Shown here one piece after another: positions 32,404 through 40,742 of a DNA stretch of 64,000 nt (position 1 is the stretch's first letter; each line of letters begins with the position of its first letter). The stretch comes from Devosia psychrophila (GTDB lineage Bacteria > Pseudomonadota > Alphaproteobacteria > Rhizobiales > Devosiaceae): NCBI RefSeq assembly GCF_000971275.1, contig NZ_LAPV01000192.1:1-64000 (forward strand), read 5' to 3'. The translations under genes were made by a program, and so were the position numbers. The notes under the pieces were generated by a model, which was given only the letters and a program-made list of their open reading frames with translations, was not told the origin of the DNA and made no database searches.

Positions 32404-33843
32404 ATGGCTGAACTGCACAAGAACCTCATCAACGGGGAATGGGTGGGCTCGGATGGTATCGAGAATATCAACCCGTCCAACACGGCAGAAGTCGTGGGCG
32501 TTTATGCCCGCGCCAGCGCCGAAGAAACCAAGCAGGCTATCGCCGCTGCCAAGGCCGCTTTCCCGGCATGGTCGCGGTCGGGCATTCTTGAACGCCACGC
32601 TATCCTCAGCAAGACCAGCCAGGAAATCCTGGCGCGCAAGGCTGAGCTGGGCGAACTGCTGAGCCGCGAAGAAGGCAAGACGCTGCCTGAAGGCATTGGC
32701 GAGGTGACCCGCGCGGCGCAGATTTTCGACTTCTTTGCTGGTGAAGTGCTGCGTCTTGCTGGCGAAGTGCTGCCGTCGGTTCGTCCTGGCGTCGGCGTAG
32801 AAATCACCCGCGAGCCAATCGGGGTGATTGGCATTATCACGCCGTGGAATTTCCCGATCGCCATCCCGACCTGGAAGTTGGCGCCTGCCTTGGCCTATGG
32901 CAACACCGTCGTGATCAAGCCGGCTGATCTGGTGCCGGGTTCGACTTGGGCGATTGTCGATATTCTCGTGCGCAACGGTCTGCCGAAGGGCGTGCTCAAC
33001 CTCGTGATGGGCAAGGGTTCGGTCGTTGGCCAGACCATGCTTGAGAGCAAGGACGTCAACGCCATCTCGTTCACCGGCTCGGTTGGTACCGGCAAGCGCG
33101 TCGCTGCAGCCTCGATCGAAGTCGGTCGCAAATTCCAACTCGAAATGGGCGGCAAGAACCCGACCGTCGTGCTGGATGACGCGGACCTCAAGATTGCGGT
33201 CGAGTCCGTTGCGCAGTCCGCCTTCTTCTCGACCGGCCAGCGCTGCACGGCGTCGTCGCGCGTCATCGTGACCGAGGGTATCCACGACAAGTTCGTCGAG
33301 GCTTTGGCTGAGCGGACACGCAATCTGCGTGTTGGCGATGCGATGGACAAGAATACGGAAATCGGGCCGGTGGTCGATCCGAGCCAGCTTAAGCAGGACA
33401 CCGACTATATCGCCATCGGCAAGGCCGAAGGCGCCAAGATCGCGGCCGGTGGCGAACTGGTGAAGGGCGCAAACGAAGGCTACTTCCTGCAGCCAACGCT
33501 GTTCACCGAAGCGACCAACCAGATGCGTATTTCGCGTGAGGAAATCTTTGGGCCGGTGGCTTCGGTCATCCGGGTCAAGGATTACGAGGAAGCACTGTTC
33601 ACGGCCAATGATACCGAGTTCGGCCTGTCGGCTGGCATCGTCACCACCTCGCTCAAGTATGCGACGCACTTCAAGCGCAATGTCGAAGCTGGCATGGTGA
33701 TGGTCAACGTACCGACCGCAGGCGTGGATTTCCATGTGCCGTTCGGTGGTCGCAAGGGCTCGAGCTATGGCTCGCGGGAACAGGGCAAGTATGCGGCAGA
33801 GTTCTTCACGGTTGTAAAAACTGCCTATACCGCAGCTGGTTAG
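32404..33843 (+). CDS. Aldehyde dehydrogenase, probable 2-oxoglutarate semialdehyde dehydrogenase
   Basis: A 479-residue NAD(P)-dependent aldehyde dehydrogenase. ATG 32404 begins MAELHKNLINGEWV. Visible motifs are ITPWNFPIAIPTWKLAPAL (cofactor loop), FTGSVGTGK, the glutamate of LEMGGKNPTVVLDDAD and the catalytic cysteine in FFSTGQRCTASSR. The pattern TPWNFPIAIPTWK and the C-terminal VDFHVPFGGRKGSSYGSREQ match YcbD-type 2,5-dioxopentanoate dehydrogenases. It lies 25 bases after the FAH-family gene, in one operon, and ends at a strong terminator. Confidence 0.9.
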   Translation: MAELHKNLINGEWVGSDGIENINPSNTAEVVGVYARASAEETKQAIAAAKAAFPAWSRSGILERHAILSKTSQEILARKAELGELLSREEGKTLPEGIGEVTRAAQIFDFFAGEVLRLAGEVLPSVRPGVGVEITREPIGVIGIITPWNFPIAIPTWKLAPALAYGNTVVIKPADLVPGSTWAIVDILVRNGLPKGVLNLVMGKGSVVGQTMLESKDVNAISFTGSVGTGKRVAAASIEVGRKFQLEMGGKNPTVVLDDADLKIAVESVAQSAFFSTGQRCTASSRVIVTEGIHDKFVEALAERTRNLRVGDAMDKNTEIGPVVDPSQLKQDTDYIAIGKAEGAKIAAGGELVKGANEGYFLQPTLFTEATNQMRISREEIFGPVASVIRVKDYEEALFTANDTEFGLSAGIVTTSLKYATHFKRNVEAGMVMVNVPTAGVDFHVPFGGRKGSSYGSREQGKYAAEFFTVVKTAYTAAG

Positions 33844-33862
33844 TTCGGACTGATCGAATATG

Positions 33863-33903
33863 GCAGCGGCGCTTGGACCTGATCCGAGCGCCGCTGCTTT
33901 TTT
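33863..33903 (+). terminator. Strong rho-independent terminator
   Basis: A 15-base stem, GCAGCGGCGCTTGGA pairing TCCGAGCGCCGCTGC (33863-33897), with a five-base loop and a six-T run. It ends the FAH-family/aldehyde dehydrogenase operon. Confidence 0.93.
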
Positions 33904-33968
33904 GTGCCGCGATGAGAGTGGCCCTCGGGTCAAGCCCGAGGGAGAAAGGGTAGGGGTGGTCTGTTGCC

Positions 33969-34391
33969 CTAACGACGTTTCTGGGTCAGGGCCATGCCGG
34001 CGAGGATCAGCACGACGCCGAGGGCGCTGGCCCATAGGGTGAGTGGGGCGCCTCGAGCCAAGTCGAGTGCGACGCCCGAGACCATCTGGCCGCCGATGAC
34101 CAAGAGAGCCGTGTTGACGGCACCGATGCGGGCGATGAGCCAGCTTCCAGAGGCGACGAAGATGACGCCGACGGGGCCGCCCAGATAGGCCCACCAAGGC
34201 GTGCTGGATGCGCCGGGCAGCAGCAGGTTGCCGAGGATAAGTCCGAGGATAGTCAGGAAGACGAAGCCGATGGCGTGGTTGAAGAACGACGCTATGAGCG
34301 GGCTGGTCGACAGGGCCAGCCGGCCATTGAGCTGGCGGCTGAGGCCGACGAGAATGCCCGCCGTGAGGGCATAAGTTATGAAGAGCGTCAT
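33969..34391 (-). CDS. DMT-family transporter half, YdcZ/DUF606 type (second subunit)
   Basis: A 140-residue protein with five hydrophobic helices, starting MTLFITYALTAGILVGLSRQ and including YLGGPVGVIFVASGSWLIAR, the YLGG-type signature of the DUF606/YdcZ branch of drug/metabolite transporters. It overlaps the upstream, related half-gene by four bases. Members are half the size of EamA transporters and often occur as pairs, presumably forming a heterodimer. The neighbourhood suggests amino-acid-type cargo, unproven. Confidence 0.87.
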   Translation of the reverse strand: MTLFITYALTAGILVGLSRQLNGRLALSTSPLIASFFNHAIGFVFLTILGLILGNLLLPGASSTPWWAYLGGPVGVIFVASGSWLIARIGAVNTALLVIGGQMVSGVALDLARGAPLTLWASALGVVLILAGMALTQKRR

Positions 34392-34876
34392 GCCGAGGCT
34401 CCTACGCCGAACAGAATGATGAGCAGGCTGCCGACGACCATCAGGGCCACGGCCCCGGCATCACGCAGGCCGAGACGGCGTTTTGGAAGGCCGAAGAAAC
34501 CCCATTGGTCGGCGGCGAGACTGAACACCACCTGACCGGCAAGGCCGAGCGCCAATGTACCGGCGAGGGCGAGCGGGGTATTGACCGTAGTGGAGGTCAG
34601 CATGACGGTGGCTGCGCCGGAGACGCCGCCGAGATAGGCCCAGAGCGGGGCCTTGGCGCGGGTTTCACCTGTTGCGGGGCGGCGGCGCCACAGGACGGCG
34701 AGGAAGATGATCGCCGCGACCGTGCCGGTGCCGTGGGCGAGCCAGGATGAGAACAGCGCTCCGCCATGGCTGCCCGCCTCGCCGTTGAGGAACACCATCA
34801 TGGTAAGCAGACCGCCGCTGCCGAAGGCGGCGAGTAGATGCAGCGGATTGGGCTGCGGCGCGTCAGGACTGGACAT
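34388..34876 (-). CDS. DMT-family transporter half, YdcZ/DUF606 type (first subunit)
   Basis: A 162-residue protein with five hydrophobic helices. PNPLHLLAAFGSGGLLTMMV, SSWLAHGTGTVAAIIFLAVL and LWAYLGGVSGAATVMLTSTT show the same fold and YLGG signature as its downstream partner. Stop and start overlap (ATGA), and its own start lies 18 bases after the aminotransferase gene, so three genes form one operon. Paired opposite-topology halves are the usual design in this family. Confidence 0.87.
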   Translation of the reverse strand: MSSPDAPQPNPLHLLAAFGSGGLLTMMVFLNGEAGSHGGALFSSWLAHGTGTVAAIIFLAVLWRRRPATGETRAKAPLWAYLGGVSGAATVMLTSTTVNTPLALAGTLALGLAGQVVFSLAADQWGFFGLPKRRLGLRDAGAVALMVVGSLLIILFGVGASA

Positions 34877-34894
34877 GCGGATAGATCCGATTCG

Positions 34895-36112
34895 TCAGGT
34901 AGACGCGAAGGTTAGCACGTCGTCGCGAGCTGTCGCGGCCTTGGCAATGAGGCTGCAGAGCTTGAATATGCCGACCTCGATCTGGGCTTCGTCGCACAGC
35001 GAAAAGCTGAGGCGCATGGTGTTGCGGCCCGAGCCATCGGCATGGAAGGCGGCGCCGGGAACGAAGGCGATATCCTGCCTAAGGGCCTGTGGCAGCAGGA
35101 GATCTGCGTCGATGTGGTCGGGTAGTTCGAGCCAGATGAACATGCCGCCTTCTGGTTTTGTCCACTTGAGGCCGGGCGGGGCGTAGCGAGCGAGGGCCGC
35201 AAGCATGGCGTCGCGGCGGGCCTTGTAGACCACGCGGGTGCGGGCGACCTGGGCATCATAGCAGGCGGCCGCAACGTGGTGCATGACCATCTGGTTGGTG
35301 GTGGCGGTGTGCAGATCGGCGCCCTGCTTGAGGAGCGTCAGCTTGCGGATCAGTGCCGTCGGGCCGCAGACCCAGCCGATGCGCATGCCGGGGGAGAGGG
35401 TCTTGGAGAAGGTGCCGCAATAGAGCGTACGGGTGCTCTCGATGGAGCCTGCGAGGCGGGCATCCAAGCTGGCAATGGCGGGGATATCTTCGCCGTCATA
35501 GCGCAGGGCCGAATACGCAGCGTCTTCGACGATGACGGCGTTGAGAGCCTTGGCTTGGTCGAGCGCTTGGTGGCGGGCGGTTTTGCTCATGGTGCGGCCA
35601 TCGGGGTTGGCGAAGTCGGGGACCAGATAGACCAAGCGTGGGGCTGCGGGCCCGGTGAGCTGGGGTGCGTCGAGCGAGGAGAAGCACGGCTCGTAGGCGG
35701 AAAAGCTTTGCAGCGCGCCGAGGTAGGTGGGGCTGGCAGTGACGACGCCGCTTTCGGGGTCGAGCAGCAGCTTGCCGATCAGGTCGAGGCCCTGCTGGGA
35801 GCCGCTGGTGATCAGGATATTGTCGGGCGTGGCGGGGACGCCGAGCGTGTTCATATGCGCGGCAAGCCATTGGCGCAGCGGCAAATATCCCTCGGTGGTT
35901 GAATATTGCAGCGCCTCGCGGGCGATGGACGGGCCGCCGAATACATGGCGCCAGGCGTGCTGGAACAGCGCCACAGGGAACAGCGCCGGATCGGGAATGC
36001 CGCCGGCAAACGAGATCATCGAGCGGTGGCCGATTAGCTTGAGCAGTTCACGGATTTCCGACGCCTTGAAGGCTTTGGCGCGGGACGAGAGACGAAATTC
36101 CAGTGGCGTCAT
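34895..36112 (-). CDS. PLP-dependent aminotransferase, 2-aminoadipate transaminase-like
   Basis: A 405-residue fold-type I aminotransferase of the LysN/MocR-like group: MISFAGGIPDPALFPVALF near the N-terminus, ITSGSQQGLDLIGKLLLDPE, EDAAYSALRYDGE and the PLP lysine in YCGTFSKTLSPGMRIGWVCG. It would transaminate an amino acid such as aminoadipate, leucine or an aromatic. ATG 36112 is chosen; ATG 36124 is also possible and neither has a clear ribosome site, so the message may be nearly leaderless. An inverted repeat TTGTATCA/TGATACAA overlaps this start. It heads an operon with a split YdcZ transporter. Confidence 0.85.
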   Translation of the reverse strand: MTPLEFRLSSRAKAFKASEIRELLKLIGHRSMISFAGGIPDPALFPVALFQHAWRHVFGGPSIAREALQYSTTEGYLPLRQWLAAHMNTLGVPATPDNILITSGSQQGLDLIGKLLLDPESGVVTASPTYLGALQSFSAYEPCFSSLDAPQLTGPAAPRLVYLVPDFANPDGRTMSKTARHQALDQAKALNAVIVEDAAYSALRYDGEDIPAIASLDARLAGSIESTRTLYCGTFSKTLSPGMRIGWVCGPTALIRKLTLLKQGADLHTATTNQMVMHHVAAACYDAQVARTRVVYKARRDAMLAALARYAPPGLKWTKPEGGMFIWLELPDHIDADLLLPQALRQDIAFVPGAAFHADGSGRNTMRLSFSLCDEAQIEVGIFKLCSLIAKAATARDDVLTFAST

Positions 36113-36145
36113 TTGTATCACCATAAAATGATATGAATGATACAA
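36113..36145. promoter_or_regulatory. Inverted repeat TTGTATCA-N17-TGATACAA, candidate MocR operator
   Basis: Perfect 8-base arms at 36113-36120 and 36138-36145 sit directly upstream of, and against, the aminotransferase start. The same TGATACAA word occurs at the beginning of the nearby MocR-type regulator gene, which suggests that one protein reads both. Confidence 0.6.
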
Positions 36146-36317
36146 ACACTGAAGCATTGTTATGTCAATAACATTGACCTTTTTTGTGAAGCGTGCGAGC
36201 AAAAGGGTGCCGGCTATCTCCGTTGTGACGATGAAGGCTGAGGTTTTGGGTCTTTTGGCCCGGAAGTTGGGTTTGTGGGAGCCATCATAGCGTGACGGTG
36301 TGTCTGGGGGATAAGCA

Positions 36318-36746
36318 ATGAGCTTTGTGAGTGAGTATCCGGTGGCGGCGTCTGAGGTGGCGGTGGAGCATTTTGGGCGGCGGTTGACGCTGGAGACGGA
36401 TTGCGCGGATGTAGCGGCGTGCCTGGCTTCGGGCGATGTGGATTTTGTGCTGCTGCATGTGGTGGGATCGCCGGAGGCCTATGCAAAGCGGCATGTGCCA
36501 GGCGCCCTGCACCTGCCGCACCGGCTGATTACTGAGCAGCGGATGGCCGAGTGGCCGGCGGAGACGCTGTTCGTGGTGTGTTGCGCCGGGCCGCATTGCA
36601 ATGGAGCCGATCAGGCGGCGCTAAAGCTGGCGAGGCTGGGGCGCAAGGTGAAGCTGATGATCGGCGGCATTACCGGTTGGGCCGACGAGGGCCTGGCCTT
36701 CGAAACGGGTGTTAACGCGGTGTCACCTGATCGCAGCATTGGCTAG
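36318..36746 (+). CDS. Rhodanese-like domain protein
   Basis: A 142-residue single rhodanese domain. Key parts are DFVLLHVVGSPEAYAKRHVP, GALHLPHRLITEQRM and the active-site loop VCCAGPHCNGADQAALKLAR, in which the cysteine of HCNGA is the likely sulfur carrier; an adjacent CC pair is unusual. It ends with GGITGWADEGLAFETG. It may move sulfur or act on thiol metabolites. It is divergent from the aminotransferase operon and 94 bases upstream of the MocR-type regulator gene, a neighbourhood I have seen repeated for such regulators, but a functional link is inference. Confidence 0.88.
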   Translation: MSFVSEYPVAASEVAVEHFGRRLTLETDCADVAACLASGDVDFVLLHVVGSPEAYAKRHVPGALHLPHRLITEQRMAEWPAETLFVVCCAGPHCNGADQAALKLARLGRKVKLMIGGITGWADEGLAFETGVNAVSPDRSIG

Positions 36747-36840
36747 CGAAGTGGGCGCTTCGTGCTAACCGATGCATAGCGTATCTGTAGCACGTGCGTT
36801 GCGTGGACAAATCGGGCTCGACAGAGATAGTATCGGGCCA

Positions 36841-38211
36841 ATGACTGATACAATATCCGAAATTACAGATACAATCTTGACTTTGGCCGATAGCGGGCTG
36901 CCGCTGCATGAACGCGTGGCGCAGGCGGTGGAAACGGCAATCGCTTCGGGGCGCTATCGGGCGGGCGAGCGCCTGCCGACGCATCGGCAACTGGCGCAGC
37001 AACTTTCGGTGTCGATCGGCAGCGTGACGCGGGCGATCGATGCGCTCAGCTCCCGCGGTGTGGTGCGCGGCGAAACCGGGCGCGGGACCTTCGTGCTGGC
37101 GCAGGCCGGGGGCGAGGCGGACGACGGGATCGTGGATCTTTCGACCAATGCGCCGCCGCCGGTCATTGCGCCGCACCGGATGACGGAGGCCAGCGAGTTG
37201 GCCAACCGGAATGCACTGGCGCTGGCGAATGGTGGCTATATCGACCTGAGCGGGACGGACCGGCAGCGTGGGGTTGTCGCCGGCTGGCTGACGGCCACCC
37301 GGACCCCGCTGGGGACGGATGAGATTTTGCTGTGCAATGGCGCGCAGCAGGGGCTGCATCTGGCGTTTGCCGCATTGCGCGAGCGCTCGACGATCATCCT
37401 CACCGAGAGCGCGACCTTTCCTGGGGCGATTGCCGCGGCGGCAAACCTGGGCATGACCATGATACCAGTGACACATGACGGGGAGGGGATGGAGCCCGCG
37501 GCGCTGGATGCGGCGCTTGCCAACACCGGCGCGAAAACCTTGTATCTGACCCCGGTAGCGCAGAACCCGCTGGGCTTCGAGACCGGGCCGGAGCGGCGGC
37601 GGGCGATTGCGGCGCTGGTCGAACGGCACGATGCGATGATTGTCGAGGACGATATCTATGGGTTTTACGCGGCCAAGGGCACGCTGACCTTTCGGCAGCT
37701 AATGCCGGAGCGGGTGGTCTATATCTCAAGCCTGTCCAAGAGCCTGACGCCATTGATCCGCCTCGGTGTGATCGCGCCGCCGGCCCGGTTGATGGGCACT
37801 ATTCGCAAGCGGATGCGGGCTGAAGGCTGGGGGCTGCCGCCCTATGTGGCGGAGCTGGGCGCGGCAATGATCGAGACCGGGCTGGCCGATGAGGCCGTGG
37901 TGGCTTTGCGGGCTGAAGCCCTGGCGCGGCTCGAGCTGACGCGGTCGATCCTCGGGATTGGCGCCGTGCCGATGCCGGGCGGGACGCCGCATCTATTTTT
38001 GCCGATGGCGCCGATCAAGGCCGAGCAGTTTGCCCGGCGCGCCAGCGAAGCGGGGGTGCGGCTGACGCCGCCGTCGGCCGGGCAGGTGGGCGAGGCGCCT
38101 GTGGCGGGGCTACGAATTTGCATCATGGCCCCACGCAGCCGTGCAACGCTGGAGCGAGCGCTGCGGATATTGGCGGGGATATTTGAGAGTGAGGAAGAGG
38201 TGGCGGTTTAG
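36841..38211 (+). CDS. MocR-type regulator: GntR DNA-binding domain fused to aminotransferase domain
   Basis: A 456-residue protein. ATG 36841 gives MTDTISEITDTILTLADSGL; the GntR winged helix spans about residues 20-90 (RYRAGERLPTHRQLAQQLSV and TRAIDALSSRGVVRGETGRG). The rest is an aminotransferase-like PLP domain with EDDIYGFYAA and the PLP lysine in SSLSKSLTPLIRLG. Such proteins sense PLP or amino-acid adducts and regulate neighbouring transport or aminotransferase genes. Direct repeats GATACAAT with a 21-base period lie within its first codons, consistent with autoregulation. Its likely targets are the divergent aminotransferase/YdcZ operon and the rhodanese gene. Confidence 0.9.
   Translation: MTDTISEITDTILTLADSGLPLHERVAQAVETAIASGRYRAGERLPTHRQLAQQLSVSIGSVTRAIDALSSRGVVRGETGRGTFVLAQAGGEADDGIVDLSTNAPPPVIAPHRMTEASELANRNALALANGGYIDLSGTDRQRGVVAGWLTATRTPLGTDEILLCNGAQQGLHLAFAALRERSTIILTESATFPGAIAAAANLGMTMIPVTHDGEGMEPAALDAALANTGAKTLYLTPVAQNPLGFETGPERRRAIAALVERHDAMIVEDDIYGFYAAKGTLTFRQLMPERVVYISSLSKSLTPLIRLGVIAPPARLMGTIRKRMRAEGWGLPPYVAELGAAMIETGLADEAVVALRAEALARLELTRSILGIGAVPMPGGTPHLFLPMAPIKAEQFARRASEAGVRLTPPSAGQVGEAPVAGLRICIMAPRSRATLERALRILAGIFESEEEVAV
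36847..36875. promoter_or_regulatory. Direct repeats GATACAAT, candidate MocR binding sites
   Basis: GATACAAT at 36847-36854 and 36868-36875, two helical turns apart. TACAGATAC at 36864-36872 is also the reverse complement of GTATCTGTA at 36781-36789. MocR regulators typically bind direct repeats near their own start. The sites are within or just before the coding start. Confidence 0.55.
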
Positions 38212-38302
38212 ACGCTTAGTCCGTGCGGCTCTGCCGGAAGGCGCGTGCCTGGAACTGTCACCCGGCAATTGCGTTAGCGTTTATCGAACCTGGAGGAACA
38301 CG

Positions 38303-38512
38303 ATGAAGAAATTTGCCCCTATTGCGCTTGTCGTTATCAGCGCCCTTTCGATGACCGCCTGCACGACGACACAGCGGACGGTTTCAGGCGCGGCTATCGG
38401 TGGCGCAGGTGGCGCCTTGGTCGGCGGTGCTGTTGGCGGCTATGGTGGCGCCATCGTGGGCGGTGCCGGTGGCGCTGCGGCGGGTGCGCTGCTGGCTAAC
38501 AACACGCGCTGA
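38303..38512 (+). CDS. Small glycine-zipper lipoprotein
   Basis: A 69-residue lipoprotein. ATG 38303 has a GGAGG ribosome site. The signal ends in a lipobox, ISALSMTAC, giving a lipidated Cys at about residue 20. The mature part is TTTQRTVSGAAIGGAGGALVG followed by Gly/Ala GxxxG repeats (GGAVGGYGGAIVGGAGGAAAG), the YMGG/glycine-zipper pattern found in membrane-embedded small lipoproteins such as Omp16-associated or entericidin-like proteins. Function unknown. A strong terminator follows 20 bases after the stop. Confidence 0.87.
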   Translation: MKKFAPIALVVISALSMTACTTTQRTVSGAAIGGAGGALVGGAVGGYGGAIVGGAGGAAAGALLANNTR

Positions 38513-38533
38513 TTGAAGTCGGATTGGCTCGGT

Positions 38534-38568
38534 GCCCCCCGCGATGTGATCGTCGGGGGCATTTTTTT
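38534..38568 (+). terminator. Rho-independent terminator after the lipoprotein gene
   Basis: GCCCCCCGCGA pairs with TCGTCGGGGGC (38534-38560) around a five-base loop, followed by a run of seven T at 38562-38568. Confidence 0.92.
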
Positions 38569-38792
38569 GCCTGCTCTTTGGGGCGTCTGGATCGGGACTA
38601 AATGTCCCCCTCCCTGGCCCTCCCAGCAAGGGGGAGGGTGTCGACTGAGGTTTTGAGCAATCAAGCATAAGTGCTGGCCGTGGTCGTTATGGTTTGGCGC
38701 TCATAGCACTGTTCGCGGAACCGAAATCCTCTTGCTCCCTTGCATCACCGGTGGGCCGGTCCTAGACAGACCGTAAAGCGAAAGGGTGTGTG

Positions 38793-40418
38793 ATGAGCGA
38801 GCGGCCGTCGGTGTTGGCGCCATTCCGGCATGAGACGTTTCGGCTGTTGTGGCTGGCGACGCTGGTGTCGAACCTCGGTGGGCTGGTGCAGTCGGTGGGT
38901 GCCGGCTGGATGATGACCACGCTGACGAGTTCGCACAATATGATCGCGCTGGTGCAGGCCTCGACGACGCTGCCGATCATGGTGTTTTCGATTGCGGCCG
39001 GGGCGTTGGCGGATAATTTCGACCGGCGCACGGTGATGCTCATCGCGCAGCTTGGGATGATGGCGGTGTCAATCGCGCTGGCGGTGTTGGGGCTAATGGG
39101 ACTGCTCAATCCGTGGCTGCTGCTGACTTTTACCTTCCTGATCGGCTGCGGCACGGCGCTGTTCAATCCGTCGTGGCAGGCGTCGATGGGCGATATTGTG
39201 CCGCGCAGTGACCTGCCGGGCGCTATCACGCTCAATGCCATGGGCTTCAACATGATGCGCAGCGTCGGGCCGGCGGTGGGCGGGTTGATCGTGGCGCTCG
39301 CGGGGGCGGCGGCGGCCTTTGCGGTGAATGCGATTTCCTATGTGCCGCTGATTGTGGCGCTGAGCCGCTGGAAGCCCGAGCGGGTGCCGGCGCGGTTGCC
39401 GCGCGAGAATTTCGGCAGCGCGATGTGGGCGGGCATTCGCTATGTGTCGCTTTCGCCTAACCTTACGACGGTGCTGTTTCGCGGCTTCCTGTTCGGCTTT
39501 TCGGCGACGGCTATCCTGGCGCTGTTGCCGTCGGTGGCGGCGGATTATGTGGGCGGCGGGGCGCTGGCCTATGGCACCCTGCTGGGCTGCTTCGGGCTCG
39601 GCGCGATTGGCGGGGCGTTCCTCAATGGTCGCATTCGCGAGCGGTTCAGCAATGAAGTGATCGTGCGGCTGGCCTGTGTTGGCTTTGCGCTGAGCAGCGT
39701 GGCGCTGGGCTACAGCCGCGATCCGCTGCTGAGCCATGTTGCGCTGATCCCGGCAGGCGCCTGCTGGGTGCTGGCGCTATCTCTGTTCAACGTGTCGATC
39801 CAGCTATCTTCACCCCGCTGGGTAGTGGGGCGGGCGCTATCGCTGTACCAGACAGCGACGTTTGGCGGCATGGCGGCGGGTAGCTGGATCTGGGGCCTCT
39901 CGGCAGATGCGATCGGACCGGACATGGCGTTGGCACTGGCCGGGGCGACGATGCTGCTGTGTGCGCTGGTGGGGTTCCGGCTGCCGCTGCCGCAGTTCAA
40001 TGCGCTCGATCTAAACCCGCTCAACACGTTCAACGAGCCGGTGCTGAAGCTGGACCTGCGGCCACGCAGCGGGCCGATCATGGTGATGGTGGATTATCAG
40101 ATCGCGCAGGAGGACATCCCGCGGTTCCTCGCGCTGATGGCGGACCGGCGACATATCCGCATTCGCGACGGGGCGCGGCAGTGGGGCCTGCTGCGGGATC
40201 TGGAGCATCCGGAGATTTGGACCGAGACCTATCATGTGCCGACGTGGATCGATTATGTGCGGCATAATCTGAGGCGGACCAAGGCGGATGCGGAGAATAT
40301 CGAGCTGCTGCGGGGGTTGCATCGGGGGGCGGACGTGCCGGCGGTAAGGCGGTTTATCGAGCGACAAACGGTGCCGCTGAGCGATGATACGCCGTTGAGG
40401 GAAGTGCCTGAGGTCTAG
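38793..40418 (+). CDS. MFS transporter, EntS/MFS_3 family with C-terminal soluble domain
   Basis: A 541-residue protein. The first 400 residues are an MFS_3 (EntS-like) transporter: FRHETFRLLWLATLVSNLGG, SVGAGWMMTTLTSS and GALADNFDRRTVML. The last 140 residues (from about VMVDYQIAQEDIPRFLALMA to the end) form a cytoplasmic domain resembling a dimeric antibiotic-monooxygenase-like fold, seen in many MFS_3 proteins of alphaproteobacteria. ATG 38793 has AAGGG at spacing six; a GTG lies one codon earlier. The substrate is unknown, siderophores or other small metabolites being typical for relatives. Confidence 0.88.
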   Translation: MSERPSVLAPFRHETFRLLWLATLVSNLGGLVQSVGAGWMMTTLTSSHNMIALVQASTTLPIMVFSIAAGALADNFDRRTVMLIAQLGMMAVSIALAVLGLMGLLNPWLLLTFTFLIGCGTALFNPSWQASMGDIVPRSDLPGAITLNAMGFNMMRSVGPAVGGLIVALAGAAAAFAVNAISYVPLIVALSRWKPERVPARLPRENFGSAMWAGIRYVSLSPNLTTVLFRGFLFGFSATAILALLPSVAADYVGGGALAYGTLLGCFGLGAIGGAFLNGRIRERFSNEVIVRLACVGFALSSVALGYSRDPLLSHVALIPAGACWVLALSLFNVSIQLSSPRWVVGRALSLYQTATFGGMAAGSWIWGLSADAIGPDMALALAGATMLLCALVGFRLPLPQFNALDLNPLNTFNEPVLKLDLRPRSGPIMVMVDYQIAQEDIPRFLALMADRRHIRIRDGARQWGLLRDLEHPEIWTETYHVPTWIDYVRHNLRRTKADAENIELLRGLHRGADVPAVRRFIERQTVPLSDDTPLREVPEV

Positions 40419-40432
40419 CCGACCGATCGGAA

Positions 40433-40548
40433 TTCAGCTGGTGCTGGCCAGGAAATGCCAGTTTCCTGCGCTTCCGGTCCTCACGTACAGAACGTACGCT
40501 CCAGTCCGGTTCTCGGAAGCCGGCATTTTCGGCTCAGCCTGAGCTGAA
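40433..40548. repeat. 116-base imperfect inverted repeat with nested hairpin
   Basis: Outer arms TTCAGCTGGTGCTGGCC to AAATGCC and GGCATTTTCGGCTCAGCCTG to AGCTGAA pair with few mismatches; inside, CTTCCG pairs CGGAAG, and at the tip CGTAC-agaac-GTACG (40484-40498) is perfect. It fills most of the 324-base gap between the MFS and VOC genes and could be a REP/MITE-like element or a structured RNA. The remainder of the gap (40549-40742) has one CCTCCCCCTGAAAAGGGGGAGG hairpin and nothing else I can name. Confidence 0.72.
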
Positions 40549-40742
40549 TCTCGACTGGTCCCGGAGTGTCTGGTGAGGAAGAAGGAAGAATACCCCCACC
40601 TAGCCTCCCCCTGAAAAGGGGGAGGGACTTTATCGAGTTTGCCCTCGATAAAGCTAAACTCACCGGCCGGATTTCTTCTCCTTCTCAGGGTATGCTTGCT
40701 GGGGCGGGCTGTGCAAAGCTCGCGGCGGAGGGAGATCGGACT

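Noticed and set aside
32305..34197. 630-codon minus-strand open frame
   Set aside because: It runs antisense through the aldehyde dehydrogenase gene and across a strong terminator; low-complexity Arg/His-rich product.
36712..37629. 305-codon minus-strand frame opposite the MocR gene
   Set aside because: Antisense shadow, Arg/Pro/His rich, no ribosome site.
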